Source: CAG-873 sp910578365
GTDB taxonomy: Bacteria; Bacteroidota; Bacteroidia; Bacteroidales; Muribaculaceae
Assembly (NCBI GenBank): GCA_951635545.1
Contig: OX620685.1
Span: forward strand, 186,001 to 250,000
Reading direction: 5' to 3'
DNA: 64,000 bases
Shown here: piece after piece, positions 26,484-36,556 of the stretch
How positions within the stretch are numbered: position 1 is the first letter of the stretch
Layout: every line of letters begins with the position of its first letter
Position numbers and translations under genes: made by a program
The notes under the pieces: model-generated
What the model was told of the DNA's origin: nothing
What the model saw: the letters and a program-made list of their open reading frames with translations, nothing else
Database searches by the model: none

Positions 26484-27461
26484 ATGATAATGGACATAGT
26501 ATGGCTCGTAGCGGGTCTTGTACTTATACTTGCCGGTGCCAACGCGCTCACCGACGGCGCATCGGCAATTGCCAAGCGCATGGGCATAAGCGAACTGGTT
26601 GTCGGTCTTACCGTGGTGGCGTTCGGCACCTCGACCCCGGAACTGGTAATATCGGTTGTGTCAGCCATCAACGGCAACTCCCAGCTGGCCATAGGCAACG
26701 TGGTGGGCAGCAACATCATGAACATACTTGTAATTATCGGCGTCACGGCCATGGTACGCCCCATCACTGTTACACGCAGCGTGATGTCGCTCGAGATTCC
26801 TATGGTGATTCTGTCGTCGGCAGTGCTGCTTGTGTTGGGCAACAGCGGCAGTATCGATGGCGGAGGAGTCAATGAGGTATCGCGCGTGTCGGGTATATTC
26901 CTGTTGATATTCTTCCTGCTTTTCATGCGCTACACTTTCGCCAGCGCCAAGCAACCCGACCTCAGCCCGGCCGCCCCGGCCGAAGCTCGAACAGAGTCCG
27001 CGCCGATGCCGATGTGGAAATCGGCCATTTACGTGGTGCTTGGTCTTGCGGCCCTGGTATGGGGCGGTGACCGCTTCGTCGACGGCGCATCGGGCATTGC
27101 CGCCGGACTGGGAGTGAGCGAGGCCGTGATAGGCCTCACCATTGTGGCTGTGGGCACATCACTGCCCGAACTGGCCACATCGGTAGTGGCTGCTACCAAA
27201 GGGCGCGCCGGACTGGCAGTCGGCAATGTAATAGGCAGCAATATATTCAATGTACTCATGGTACTGGGCGTATCGGCTACCATAAAACCGCTGCCTTTCG
27301 ACTCCATAGGTAATTTCGACCTGCTGACACTGCTTACCGCCTCGATACTCTTCTACCTCTTTGGCTGGCTTTTCAAGGAGCGTACAATCACCCGCATCGA
27401 GGGAGCCCTGCTCACCTCAATATATATTGCCTATGTGGCGATACTGCTGATACGATTATAA
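26484..27461 (+). CDS. Calcium/sodium antiporter (CaCA family, YrbG-like)
   Basis: 325 aa. Two homologous halves each carry an alpha repeat: GLTVVAFGTSTPELVISVVS with AIGNVVGSNIMNIL in the first, and GLTIVAVGTSLPELATSVVA with AVGNVIGSNIFNVL in the second. The Glu/Asn ion-site residues are in place. Around ten membrane helices. It exports Ca2+ in exchange for Na+ at the inner membrane. Divergent from the aldo/keto reductase; the acyltransferase gene follows after 28 bases and probably shares the transcript. Start MIMDIVWLVAG; the second Met is an equally possible start. Confidence 0.92.
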   Translation: MIMDIVWLVAGLVLILAGANALTDGASAIAKRMGISELVVGLTVVAFGTSTPELVISVVSAINGNSQLAIGNVVGSNIMNILVIIGVTAMVRPITVTRSVMSLEIPMVILSSAVLLVLGNSGSIDGGGVNEVSRVSGIFLLIFFLLFMRYTFASAKQPDLSPAAPAEARTESAPMPMWKSAIYVVLGLAALVWGGDRFVDGASGIAAGLGVSEAVIGLTIVAVGTSLPELATSVVAATKGRAGLAVGNVIGSNIFNVLMVLGVSATIKPLPFDSIGNFDLLTLLTASILFYLFGWLFKERTITRIEGALLTSIYIAYVAILLIRL

Positions 27462-27489
27462 TATACAAGATTACGATATAAATGTAATT

Positions 27490-28647
27490 ATGACCGACCT
27501 TAAACCATCATTATCGACCAAACCTCGCTTTGAAATTCTCGACGGCCTGCGCGGTATCGCAGCCCTCATTGTAGTAGCCTTTCATATTTTCGAAATCCAC
27601 TCCGGTGGTCCGGCCCTGCAGATTATCAACCACGGTTACCTGGCGGTTGACTTCTTTTTCGCGCTATCTGGCTTTGTACTTGGCTATGCCTACGACGACC
27701 GCTGGGGCCACGGGCTCAGCTTCAAAGCCTTTGTAAAACGCCGTCTTATCCGCCTGCAGCCCATGTTGCTCATGGGCGCCACACTGGGCATGCTGGCCTA
27801 CTACTTCGGGCTGGCACAAATCGAGTCTACCACAGTAGGCACCCTGTTGCTGATATGGCTGCTCGCCTGCCTGATGATACCCACCACCAAGGCTCTCGAC
27901 ATCCGTGGCTGGAGCGAAGGCTACACGCTCAACGGTCCGCAGTGGTCGCTTGCATTCGAGTACATAGCCAACCTGCTGTATGCCCTGTTCATACGTCGTT
28001 TTCCGCTGTGGCTGCTGGGAGTGTTCGTGGCCCTTGCCGCCTGCCTGTCGGTTGATATAACACTCAATATCGACACATTCGGTATCCTGGCCGGACGCAG
28101 TGCCGAACGCTTTACCATTATCGGCGGCTGGTCGCTTGCGCCCACACAGCTCTATGTAGGCTTCACCCGCCTGCTGTACCCGTTCTTTGCCGGCCTGCTT
28201 GTGTACCGCCTTGGCCTGCGCATAAAAGTACGCGGAGCCTTCCTGCTGAGTTCGCTGATTATAGCCGCCGTGATGCTGATGCCGCGTGTGGGTCTTTCCG
28301 ACTACCACTGGTCGAACGGCCTGTACGAACTGCTGTGCGTGCTTCTGGTATTTCCGGCAGTCCTGATGATAGGAGCCGGCAGCAACGACATGGGTCGGCG
28401 CACCACCTCGCTCTGCCAGAGTCTGGGCCGTATATCCTATCCGCTGTACATTACCCACTATCCACTCATCTACATACTCTTCGACTGGACCTACAAGCAC
28501 CCCGACATGCCTCAGTCGGTACACATCTTCAATGGAGTGGCAGTGTTCCTGCTGACCCTTGGCGTGGCATACGCCTGCGAACGCCTCTACGATATGCCTG
28601 TGCGCACATGGCTCGCAAACCGCTTTCTCAAGAGCAGGCACAGGTGA
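27490..28647 (+). CDS. Acyltransferase 3 family membrane protein (OafA/YrhL-like)
   Basis: 385 aa with about ten membrane helices. The N-terminus LDGLRGIAALIVVAFHIFE carries the catalytic-type His, then NHGYLAVDFFFALSGFVLGYA with the FFxLSGF motif and FVKRRLIRLQPM. NGPQWSLAFEYIANLLYALF follows in the middle. Such proteins transfer acyl groups to surface polysaccharides or lipids; acceptor unknown. It lies downstream of the calcium antiporter in one direction. Confidence 0.9.
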   Translation: MTDLKPSLSTKPRFEILDGLRGIAALIVVAFHIFEIHSGGPALQIINHGYLAVDFFFALSGFVLGYAYDDRWGHGLSFKAFVKRRLIRLQPMLLMGATLGMLAYYFGLAQIESTTVGTLLLIWLLACLMIPTTKALDIRGWSEGYTLNGPQWSLAFEYIANLLYALFIRRFPLWLLGVFVALAACLSVDITLNIDTFGILAGRSAERFTIIGGWSLAPTQLYVGFTRLLYPFFAGLLVYRLGLRIKVRGAFLLSSLIIAAVMLMPRVGLSDYHWSNGLYELLCVLLVFPAVLMIGAGSNDMGRRTTSLCQSLGRISYPLYITHYPLIYILFDWTYKHPDMPQSVHIFNGVAVFLLTLGVAYACERLYDMPVRTWLANRFLKSRHR

Positions 28648-29013
28648 TACCGTCGTCACGGCCAACCGTTAACACATATTTTGGGGTGAACGGAGTATAA
28701 TAAAGCAGTGACATTACAGCATGGCGGCGGGAACTTTCTGAATCTTTCGATGTTGTAAATGTAGTTAAACTTAGTTTCAATTGCTTTACTACTCGACATG
28801 AGAAAATCCGCTACCCTGCTGTCGCTTGCAGTCACAGCAACCGCCCTGGCACACGAGCCGGCCAATCTTGCCGACACTACCTTTACTTTGCCGGAATTCG
28901 TTACCGTCGCACCAAAAGTGCAGCACCTCAACGAAGCTGTAAATCTCGATCTAAAGGTCAATCCCGTAAAATCATCGCAGGAAGTGCTGCGCATCGTGCC
29001 AGGCCTGTTTATA

Positions 29014-30167
29014 ACGCGAGTTCGGGATAAGGAACACCATAAAAAAGTTGAATCGGCAGCTTAAAAAAGTTGCCGATTCTCTTGGTAATATTACTGATAT
29101 TTAGTAATTTAGAGGTACTAAACAATAAATACTGTATCATGATTACCGAAAGTAAAGTTACTGAAATTTTTTGTATTGCAGATGATTTCTGCAAAGAATT
29201 TGAGGGTGAGATGGCAAAAAATGCACTTCCGTCCACAACTGACACTCCAAAACGGAAAAGAAAGCGCATGATGTCGGATGCCGAGGTCATCACGATTCTG
29301 ATCTGTTTCCACTTCAATTCGTACCGAAACTTCAAGCACTATTATCTGGGATGTGTGCGCATTCACTGGAAGCATCTGTTTCCGCAGACATTCTCCTACA
29401 ACCGCTTCGTGGAGGTCATGCCCCGATGTTTTGTGGCTATGACCATGTTCCTGCGACTTGCATGTTTCGGAGAGTGCACGGGAATAAGTTTTGTGGACAG
29501 CACCTGCATTCCGGTCATTCATAACAAGCGCCAGTTCAACATGAAAGTCTTCAAGGATATCGCGGCCAAGGGTAAGAGTACGATGGGATGGTATGTAGGC
29601 TTCAAGCTGCATCTGCTATGTAACGAAAAAGGGGAACTGATCAACTTCGTATTGACACGTGCCAATGTGGACGACCGCAATGAGGCAGTCATCGACACAC
29701 TGACTGACAGGGTATTTGGAAAACTATACGCTGACAAGGGATATATATCGCAGTCTCTTTTCGGGCATCTTTGGGATGATGGCATACATATTGTGACAGG
29801 TCTTCGCTCGAACATGAAACAGCGTCTCATGCCGTTCTATGACAGGATGATGCTTCGTAAAAGGAGCATCATCGAATCCATAAACGACATGCTGAAGAAT
29901 GTGGCGCAGCTCGTCCACTCCCGCCATCGTAGTGTACACAACTTCCTCATGAACCTGCTTGCGGCAATGGGGGCGTATTGTTTCTTCGCCACAAAGCCGG
30001 AAGTGAACTTCGACTTTGAGGTACCCGAGTCAAACGGGCAGCTTGTCCTCTGGGATTAACAACACCAAACTGTACAAATAAATCAGGCGACCTTGAAAGG
30101 CCGCCCAATACTCTATGTTGTCTTTTGCTTGGTTGAAAATCATAAAGTTCTTATCCCGAACTCGCGT
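29014..30167 (+). mobile_element. IS982-family insertion sequence, copy 2 (1154 bp)
   Basis: Same perfect 18-bp ends ACGCGAGTTCGGGATAAG as copy 1 (813-1960), in opposite orientation relative to the window. A 5-bp target repeat TTATA flanks it. It differs from copy 1 by several substitutions and by 6 bp in length, so the two are not a recent duplicate of each other. Confidence 0.93.
29139..30059 (+). CDS. IS982-family transposase (copy 2)
   Basis: 306 aa from MITESKVTEIFC, choosing the same start as for copy 1. The same DDE positions are present (FVDSTCIPVI, YADKGYIS, RSIIESIND). Amino-acid differences from copy 1 include HGK to HWK, DKV to DRV and DKM to DRM. Intact and probably active. Confidence 0.92.
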   Translation: MITESKVTEIFCIADDFCKEFEGEMAKNALPSTTDTPKRKRKRMMSDAEVITILICFHFNSYRNFKHYYLGCVRIHWKHLFPQTFSYNRFVEVMPRCFVAMTMFLRLACFGECTGISFVDSTCIPVIHNKRQFNMKVFKDIAAKGKSTMGWYVGFKLHLLCNEKGELINFVLTRANVDDRNEAVIDTLTDRVFGKLYADKGYISQSLFGHLWDDGIHIVTGLRSNMKQRLMPFYDRMMLRKRSIIESINDMLKNVAQLVHSRHRSVHNFLMNLLAAMGAYCFFATKPEVNFDFEVPESNGQLVLWD

Positions 30168-32035
30168 TTATAGCCCAGCACGCCGGCGGAGGCAAAGCCG
30201 AACAACTGTTTCTGCGCGGCTTCGACCTTGACCACGGCACCGACATCAACATTGCCGTCGACGGCATGCCAGTCAACATGGTCAGCCATGCCCACGGCCA
30301 GGGCTATGCCGACCTGCACTTCCTGATGCCGGAGGTCATAGAAGAAGTAGACTTCGACAAAGGCCCATACAACGTGTCCAAAGGCGACCTCGCAAACGCC
30401 GGATATGTCGAATTCAAAACCGCCGACCGCATGCGTACCGGAGCCGCTATCGAAATAGGCATGCACAACTACCAGCGCTACCGTGCCACAGCATCGCTTA
30501 TCGACGACCCTACACAAAGCCTTTACGTGACTTCATCGTTTCTTACCGACGACGGATTCTTCGACGCAGACCAGAATTTCAAGCGCTTCAACGGCATGGC
30601 CAAATACACCAAGTGGAGCGAAAACGCCAAATTCTCGCTGATTGCCTCGCACTTCAACAGCAGCTGGAACGCATCGGGCCAGATTCCCGACCGCGCCGTC
30701 GACAAGGGTATGATAGGATGGTTCGGCTCGCTCGACCCCAGCGAAGGCGGCAGCACCTCCCGCACCAGTGTGCAGGCTCTGCACCATCTGCACGTAGCCG
30801 ACGGACACGGCACATTCAACACCAGCCTATACGCCTCGTACTACACCTTCAACCTATTCAGCAACTTCACCTTCTTTCTGCACGACCCCGTCAACGGCGA
30901 CGAAATCAATCAGCACGAACGCCGATGGCTCGGCGGCGGAAACTCGGAGTACACCCACACATTCAACGTAGGCAACAACTTCTGGAAAGCAACCGCAGGC
31001 GCAGGATTCCGCTACGACCAAGTGAAAGACCTGTGGCTATATCATACCGTCGACCGCAACAAAATCGGCACCTACTCGCTGGGCGACGTAGGCGAATCGT
31101 CGCTCTGGGCATACGCCGGAGCCGAAATGAATTTCGGCCCCGTGATGGTAAACCCCGGAGTACGCGTCGACTGGTTCAAGATGGACTACATCGACAAAAC
31201 AGCCCAAGAATACACCAACCCTCACAACTCACAGGCAACTGTATCGCCGAAACTCAACATCACCTGGGACGCCACCCGCAACTTCCGGCTACTGCTCAAA
31301 GCCGGCAAAGGCTTCCACAGCAACGACGCCCGCGTGGTGGTAATAGAAAAAGACCGCCCCACCCTGCCGTCGAGCTGGGGCGTGGACTTCGGCTTCAAAT
31401 GGAAACCCCTCAAAGGCCTTACATTCGCAGCCATGGGCTGGTTTCTGCACTCCAACCAGGAAATGGTGTATGTGGGCGACGAAGCCGTGGTTGAACCGGG
31501 CGGACGCACCCGCCGCCTTGGCCTTGACCTTGGCGTACGATACGAATTCCTCAAAGACTTCTACTTCCAGTGCGACTACACCTACTCGCACGCCCGCAGC
31601 ATCGACGACCCCAAAGGCCAAAACTACGTGCCCCTCGCCCCGGTCAACACCCTTGTGGCAGCCCTTACATGGAACCACAACGGCTTTGCCGCCAGCGCCA
31701 AAACACGCTGGCTAAGCAACCGTCCGGCCAACGAAGACTACTCGCTCACCGCCGACGGATACTGCATCGTCGACCTCACCGCCGCATACACCTGGAAGAA
31801 ATTCACATTCGGTATGGCCATCGACAACCTCTTCGACACCAAGTGGAAAGAGGCCCAGTTCGAAACCGAAACAATGATTCCGGGCGACACCGAACCGGTT
31901 ACCGAAATATGCTTCACCCCCGGCACCCCATTCAGTCTTCGCGGCTACATAGCCGTAACGTTCTGATTCCGGCCACAGCCAATTGTCGGAAAACGCAAAA
32001 AAACTGCTCCAAAAGTACCAGAACATACCCCAAAA

Positions 32036-32067
32036 TTTGGCAGCAATCGAATATTAAGCTAATTTTG
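32036..32067 (+). promoter_or_regulatory. Promoter of the outer-membrane barrel gene
   Basis: TTTG at 32036-32039 and TAATTTTG at 32060-32067, separated by 20 bases. This is a very good Bacteroidetes -33/-7 pair, with the start codon 39 bases downstream. Confidence 0.7.
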
Positions 32068-32105
32068 TGACGTAATTAACTAAAAATTCACAAAATTTCG
32101 TTAAC

Positions 32106-32651
32106 ATGAAGAAATTAGCTACACTGGCAATCATGCTTATTGCCGCCATCAGCGCTTCTGCACAGCTTTACATCGGAGGCAGTTTCGGACTGAACCGCGA
32201 TATGAGCGAGAACCAGACTGAGTTTTCAATCCTGCCCGAAATAGGATGCAATCTCAACAAAACATGGGCTGTAGGTGCAGCCTTCGGCTACCAGCACATG
32301 TACAACGACGGCATAAGCTCCAACATAGGCGTAATAAACCCCTACGCCCGCTATACCTGGTTCCGAACCGACAACAAACTCATAAGCCTCTTTGTTGACG
32401 GCGGTGTCGACATGAGTTTCGGCGCCACCAAGTACCGCAAAATCAGCAGCGACACCCTGTTTGCGTTCGGCATCGGATTCAAGCCAGGCATATCCATTAA
32501 CCCCACCGACAAATTCTCAATTGTGGCCCACATAGGCGAACTCGGCTACTGGGGCGCCAACGATGCCGGCAAAGCAGCCGGCCTCACCTCGCACTGGGGT
32601 CTGAATTTCAGCACTCTAAACCTCAATATCGGTTTCTACTACAACTTCTGA
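32106..32651 (+). CDS. Small outer-membrane beta-barrel protein
   Basis: 181 aa. Signal peptide KKLATLAIMLIAAISASAQ cut after ASA, then alternating-hydrophobicity strands (LYIGGSFGLNRDMSENQTEF, NPYARYTWFR, LFVDGGVDMSFG) ending LNIGFYYNF with a C-terminal Phe, as for OmpW/OMP_b-brl porin-like proteins inserted by the Bam complex. No ligand can be inferred. Own promoter upstream and an unusually strong terminator downstream. Confidence 0.85.
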   Translation: MKKLATLAIMLIAAISASAQLYIGGSFGLNRDMSENQTEFSILPEIGCNLNKTWAVGAAFGYQHMYNDGISSNIGVINPYARYTWFRTDNKLISLFVDGGVDMSFGATKYRKISSDTLFAFGIGFKPGISINPTDKFSIVAHIGELGYWGANDAGKAAGLTSHWGLNFSTLNLNIGFYYNF

Positions 32652-32662
32652 ACCTGAGAGCT

Positions 32663-32714
32663 GTAATAATTAAAGATGGGGTTGCTTAATTGCAACCCCA
32701 TCTTTAATTATTAC
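32663..32714. terminator. Perfect 23-bp stem terminator between convergent genes
   Basis: Arms 32663-32685 and 32692-32714 are perfectly complementary over 23 bp (core GATGGGGTTGC/GCAACCCCATC) with a TTAATT loop, flanked by A/T-rich arms that provide U tracts in both directions. It lies 12 bases after the barrel gene and just before the convergent sorting-domain fragment. Confidence 0.85.
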
Positions 32715-32717
32715 GTA

Positions 32718-32933
32718 TCAACGAAGCATCACTTTCGTACGGTTCACTATATACACACCTTTATCCAGACCGAGTTCATATCTGCCGCAGAAGCCATCTT
32801 TGGCAAAAAGAATTCTACCGGCAGCATCTGTGATTACCACATCCACTGCCTCGCCTGAACTCAGCACCAACGCATGTCCGTCGGAATAAATCCGAAGTGC
32901 CATTTGGTCGGAGCTGTTCGGGCTGAGCCCTCC
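32718..32933 (-). pseudogene. C-terminal remnant with type IX secretion sorting domain
   Basis: About 71 codons, open from a TGA at 32936-32934. The end reads VVITDAAGRILFAKDGF and then LDKGVYIVNRTKVMLR, which fits the Bacteroidetes T9SS C-terminal sorting domain (GxxxxxxxLxxGxYxVxxxxKxxxx). No signal peptide or passenger domain precedes it, so it is the stump of a larger secreted protein. It converges on the 32663-32714 terminator. Confidence 0.6.
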
Positions 32934-33057
32934 TCATACAAAGCTCGCCGCTCTTTCGGTTGGCAATTGCAATCACCTCATTTGGTTTCTTACGGCACTC
33001 TTCGCAGTGAAATTTATTACTGATTTTCAACATTATACAATTATGGTTGCCTGTTAT

Positions 33058-33088
33058 TTTGCTCCACGGCCGTTTTTTTGTAATTTTG
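33058..33088 (+). promoter_or_regulatory. Promoter of the nuclease-helicase gene
   Basis: TTTG at 33058-33061 and TAATTTTG at 33081-33088, 19 bases apart. The preferred start codon is only 9 bases after the -7 box, so the transcript would have almost no leader; this supports the 33097 start over the upstream 33007 one only if leaderless translation is accepted. Confidence 0.55.
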
Positions 33089-33096
33089 CAGCAACT

Positions 33097-36000
33097 ATGC
33101 AGACAAGCGCATTTTATCAACAAGAGAACTCTGCTGATTTTTTCAGCCAGCTCGGGGCTGTGGTGTCGGACCGCGACAACGACCGACGTAACGGCTACCG
33201 TATGATGGCCAAACTGTTCAACAGGCTGATTGACAACGCAACCGCCGAATCAAGTATTCTGCTGTCGGGTCCTTTTGCCAAAACCGATTTTCTGCTTCGT
33301 AAATTTTCGGCCGACAAGGCTCTGCGACTGGCCGTGAATGATGCCCGCAGCCGCTTTGCCAAGTTGAGCCTGCTCGACGCTGCCGAAATGCGCCGTTTCT
33401 TTTACTACGATTTCGAGGCGCTGGCCCGCTTTGTGGCTCTGGTGTTCGACTGCGATACTCCGGCGGAAATCAAACTGGTGTTTCCTCAGTCGAGGCCTCC
33501 TCGCAGCAGTGGACGCATTACCAATGAATACCTGCGGGTGATAGTATGTGATATACACCACGACTGCATCCGCGGCTCGTCGCCCGATGCTCCGGAAAAT
33601 TTACTCGAAATACGCTTTGCCTGCCACGACGGAGATAGCGATTCGCCCGATTTCAGCTATCTCAGGCCTATGCTCCGACCGGGTTCTCAACTGAATATCA
33701 TCCGGCCAAGGCGCGACGAGGCAGGTGTACTCAATCCCGAGCTTATAATATATGAACCGGACCTGCTGACCGATGTGTCGGCTATTGCTTCATGCTTCGA
33801 AACTTACACCACATCGCCGCTAATCAACATTATCAAACGTCTGAGTCCGGCTCCTACAGGCGATGCCATCAACCTTGGTAATTTTGCCGGACAGCTGCTC
33901 GACGAAATAATACACAATGAGTGCGATTCATACGCCGACAGCGCCATGCGCTTTTTCCGCAATAATGCTTTGCAGCTGGCGGCCACGCCTCCGGGCAGGG
34001 ACTTCCATCACGAGGCCCGACGACAAATTGGCAATATCCGTGAAGCTGTGCTAACAAGCATGCGCCGCGAGGTGAGCAGTTTCGATTGCAGCCGGCTTAT
34101 GGTAGAGCCTACTTTCTTCTCCGAAATGCTTGGTCTGCAAGGGCGTATGGACTTTCTGCAACTCGACATGAAAATTTTGGCCGAACAGAAATCCGGCAAG
34201 GGCGCTTTTCCTTACAACGGCTTTGAAATTCCGCGCCACCGCGAACCTCACTACGTGCAGCTGCTGCTTTATATGGCCATTATCCGCTATAATTTCGCAG
34301 AACGCTATCGCGAGAACAACGATGAGCTGCATGCCTTTCTGATGTACTCCAAATACAGCCGCAGTCTGCTGCGCCTGGGATTCGCGCCAAAGTTGCTGAG
34401 AGAGGCCATGAAGGTACGCAACGGCATTGTGTTCAACGACATGCGTTTTGCCGATGAGGGCTTTGGGCTGCTGGCCACCATAAGTGCCGATGACCTCTGC
34501 ACGAATGGGCGCGAAAGCACCTTGTGGACTCGATACAGCCGTCCGGCGCTCTGCGCCATACTCGACCCCATTCGCAACGCTTCCCGGCTGGAGCGCGAAT
34601 ATTTCATGCGCCTGATGCGCTTTACGGCCCGCGAACATATATTGTCGAAAATCGGAAACAAACAGAAGGAGGGCAGCGGTTTCGCCTCGACCTGGCACGA
34701 CTCGCTCGAAGAGAAACTCGATGCCGGAAACATATACACCGGTCTGGTACTGGACTACAATTTCCCGAAAAAAGGCAAAATCGAATCACTGCGGCTGACT
34801 TTCACCGACGACGAAGCCTGTGACATGGCCAACTTCCGCCGCGGCGACATTGTGATTCTCTACCCTTACCCCGCCGGCGAAGTGCCCGATGCCAGGCGCA
34901 ACATGGTGTTCCGCTGCACCATCGAGGATATTGCCGCCGGCGACATCAGTCTGAGGCTGCGCGCGCCCCAGTCGGGCCCGGCGCCTTTCGAGGCCGGACG
35001 CGGCTGCCTCTGGGCCATAGAGCACGATTTCATCGAGTCGTCGTACAGTTCGCTCTACCGCGGCATGCACTCTTTTCTTAAAGCCACCGTAGCCCGGCGC
35101 GACCTGCTGCTGCTGCGCAGGCGTCCGGAAGTAAGCACCGATGTTCAGCTCAACGGCGACTACGGCCCATTCAACGACCTTGCCATGCGTGTGGCCGCAG
35201 CCCGCGATCTGTATCTGATTATAGGACCGCCGGGCACAGGCAAGACCTCCTACGGCATGCTCACCACCGTGCAAGAAGAACTCACACGCCCCGACAGCAA
35301 TGTACTGTTGCTGGCGTACACCAACCGCGCCGTTGATGAAATCTGCACCAAATTGCTCGAAAGCGGCATTGAGTTCATACGCCTCGGCAGCACACTCGGT
35401 TGCGCCGAAGCCGCCCGCCCCTGCCTGCTGCAGAACAAGGTCGGAGAGTGTGCCAACTCGGCCAGGCTTATCAGTGAGATTAAGCGCCACCGTGTGTTCG
35501 TCGCCACCACTACCGCCATGAACGCCAACAGTGCGCTGTTTCTGCTCAAGCAGTTCTCGCTTGGCGTAATCGACGAAGCGTCGCAGATTCTCGAGCCTCA
35601 GCTGTTGGGCATACTCTCGGCCACGGTAAACGGACACGACTGCATACGCAAATTCGTGCTTATCGGCGACCACAAACAGCTGCCTGCCATTGTACAGCAG
35701 ACTGCCGCCGAATCGGCCGTGACCGAAGAATGCCTGCATGAAATAGGCCTGACCGACTGCCGCCAGTCGCTGTTCGAGCGCCTTGTACGCCGATACCGCC
35801 ACGACCCGGATGTATGCCGTATGCTCAACCGCCAGGGACGCATGCACCACGACATTGCCGATTTTGCCGCATCGAATTTCTACAACGGACTGCTCACCGA
35901 GGTACCGCTGCCCCACCAGACCGCCTCGCTGCCCCGGTGCGAGAACATGTCGCCCGGCTGTCTGATAGCGTCGCACCGCATGCTGTTTTTCGACGTGCAG

Positions 36001-36492
36001 CCCGATGCCGCTACTACCGTAGCCGACAAGGTAAACCATGCCGAAGCCCGCCTTATAGCCCTGCTGCTCAAGGAAATCATAGCCCGCGAGGGCAATACCT
36101 TCGACCCCGACGACACGGTAGGCGTGATTGTTCCCTACCGCAACCAAATTGCCGCCATCCGCGGCGAACTGGCTGCGTTGGGCATCGACAATGCCGCCGG
36201 TCTGAACATTGACACCGTAGAGCGCTATCAGGGCAGCCAGCGCAAATATATAATCTACGGATTTACAATCCGGAAATATTATCAACTGCAGTTCCTCACC
36301 AGCCATGTGTTTGAGGAAGACGGTGTAATCATTGACCGCAAACTCAATGTAGCGCTCACCCGGGCCCGCGAACACATGATAATCACAGGCAATGCCGCCC
36401 TGCTGCGCCGCAACCTCACCTTCGCCCGGCTGATTGACCATATCACCGCCTGCGACGGCTATATAGCCGACAGCAACAGGTTTATAAAATAG
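33097..36492 (+). CDS. Dna2-like fusion: PD-(D/E)XK nuclease plus SF1B helicase
   Basis: 1131 aa from MQTSAFYQQENSADFF; an in-frame ATG at 33007 lies upstream of the promoter. Residues about 330-400 show a Cas4/RecB-type nuclease core: GLQGRMDFLQLD, LAEQKSGKGAF, then HYVQLLLYMAII. The C-terminal half is a superfamily 1 helicase: Walker A LIIGPPGTGKTSYG near 709, motif II VIDEASQILEPQ near 825, motif III LIGDHKQLPAIV, motif V TVERYQGSQRKYI and motif VI LNVALTRAREHMIITG. The order nuclease-helicase is that of Dna2, acting in DNA-end processing and repair; that role is inferred. Monocistronic. Confidence 0.87.
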   Translation: MQTSAFYQQENSADFFSQLGAVVSDRDNDRRNGYRMMAKLFNRLIDNATAESSILLSGPFAKTDFLLRKFSADKALRLAVNDARSRFAKLSLLDAAEMRRFFYYDFEALARFVALVFDCDTPAEIKLVFPQSRPPRSSGRITNEYLRVIVCDIHHDCIRGSSPDAPENLLEIRFACHDGDSDSPDFSYLRPMLRPGSQLNIIRPRRDEAGVLNPELIIYEPDLLTDVSAIASCFETYTTSPLINIIKRLSPAPTGDAINLGNFAGQLLDEIIHNECDSYADSAMRFFRNNALQLAATPPGRDFHHEARRQIGNIREAVLTSMRREVSSFDCSRLMVEPTFFSEMLGLQGRMDFLQLDMKILAEQKSGKGAFPYNGFEIPRHREPHYVQLLLYMAIIRYNFAERYRENNDELHAFLMYSKYSRSLLRLGFAPKLLREAMKVRNGIVFNDMRFADEGFGLLATISADDLCTNGRESTLWTRYSRPALCAILDPIRNASRLEREYFMRLMRFTAREHILSKIGNKQKEGSGFASTWHDSLEEKLDAGNIYTGLVLDYNFPKKGKIESLRLTFTDDEACDMANFRRGDIVILYPYPAGEVPDARRNMVFRCTIEDIAAGDISLRLRAPQSGPAPFEAGRGCLWAIEHDFIESSYSSLYRGMHSFLKATVARRDLLLLRRRPEVSTDVQLNGDYGPFNDLAMRVAAARDLYLIIGPPGTGKTSYGMLTTVQEELTRPDSNVLLLAYTNRAVDEICTKLLESGIEFIRLGSTLGCAEAARPCLLQNKVGECANSARLISEIKRHRVFVATTTAMNANSALFLLKQFSLGVIDEASQILEPQLLGILSATVNGHDCIRKFVLIGDHKQLPAIVQQTAAESAVTEECLHEIGLTDCRQSLFERLVRRYRHDPDVCRMLNRQGRMHHDIADFAASNFYNGLLTEVPLPHQTASLPRCENMSPGCLIASHRMLFFDVQPDAATTVADKVNHAEARLIALLLKEIIAREGNTFDPDDTVGVIVPYRNQIAAIRGELAALGIDNAAGLNIDTVERYQGSQRKYIIYGFTIRKYYQLQFLTSHVFEEDGVIIDRKLNVALTRAREHMIITGNAALLRRNLTFARLIDHITACDGYIADSNRFIK

Positions 36493-36556
36493 CCTCTATA
36501 TCAATATTCTTTATTCTTTGCTATTGCGCAAAGTATAGCTAAAATACGTTAATAAT

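Larger units (their letters stand above)
28798..31966 (+). pseudogene. TonB-dependent outer membrane receptor interrupted by IS982 element
   Basis: Part one (28798-29013, 72 codons) has a signal peptide (KSATLLSLAVTATALAHEP) and the plug start SSQEVLRIVPGLFI. Part two resumes in frame at 30173 with AQHAGGGKAEQLFLRGFDLD, NIAVDGMPVNMVSHAHGQGY and a beta-barrel ending RGYIAVTF with terminal Phe. Rejoined, it is about 669 aa: a TonB receptor without the SusC-type carboxypeptidase-like domain, so more like a metal or cofactor receptor than a glycan importer; ligand unknown. The IS insertion with TTATA repeat (29009-29013, 30168-30172) is the only lesion. Confidence 0.9.

Noticed and set aside
27664..28665. 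333-codon open frame antisense to the acyltransferase
   Set aside because: Shadow of a membrane protein gene; rich in Gln, His and Ala, with no start context or promoter.
34786..36441. 551-codon open frame antisense to the nuclease-helicase
   Set aside because: The plus-strand frame carries all helicase motifs; the antisense product is a low-complexity Gly/Ala/Val/His-rich shadow, as often seen opposite GC-rich genes.
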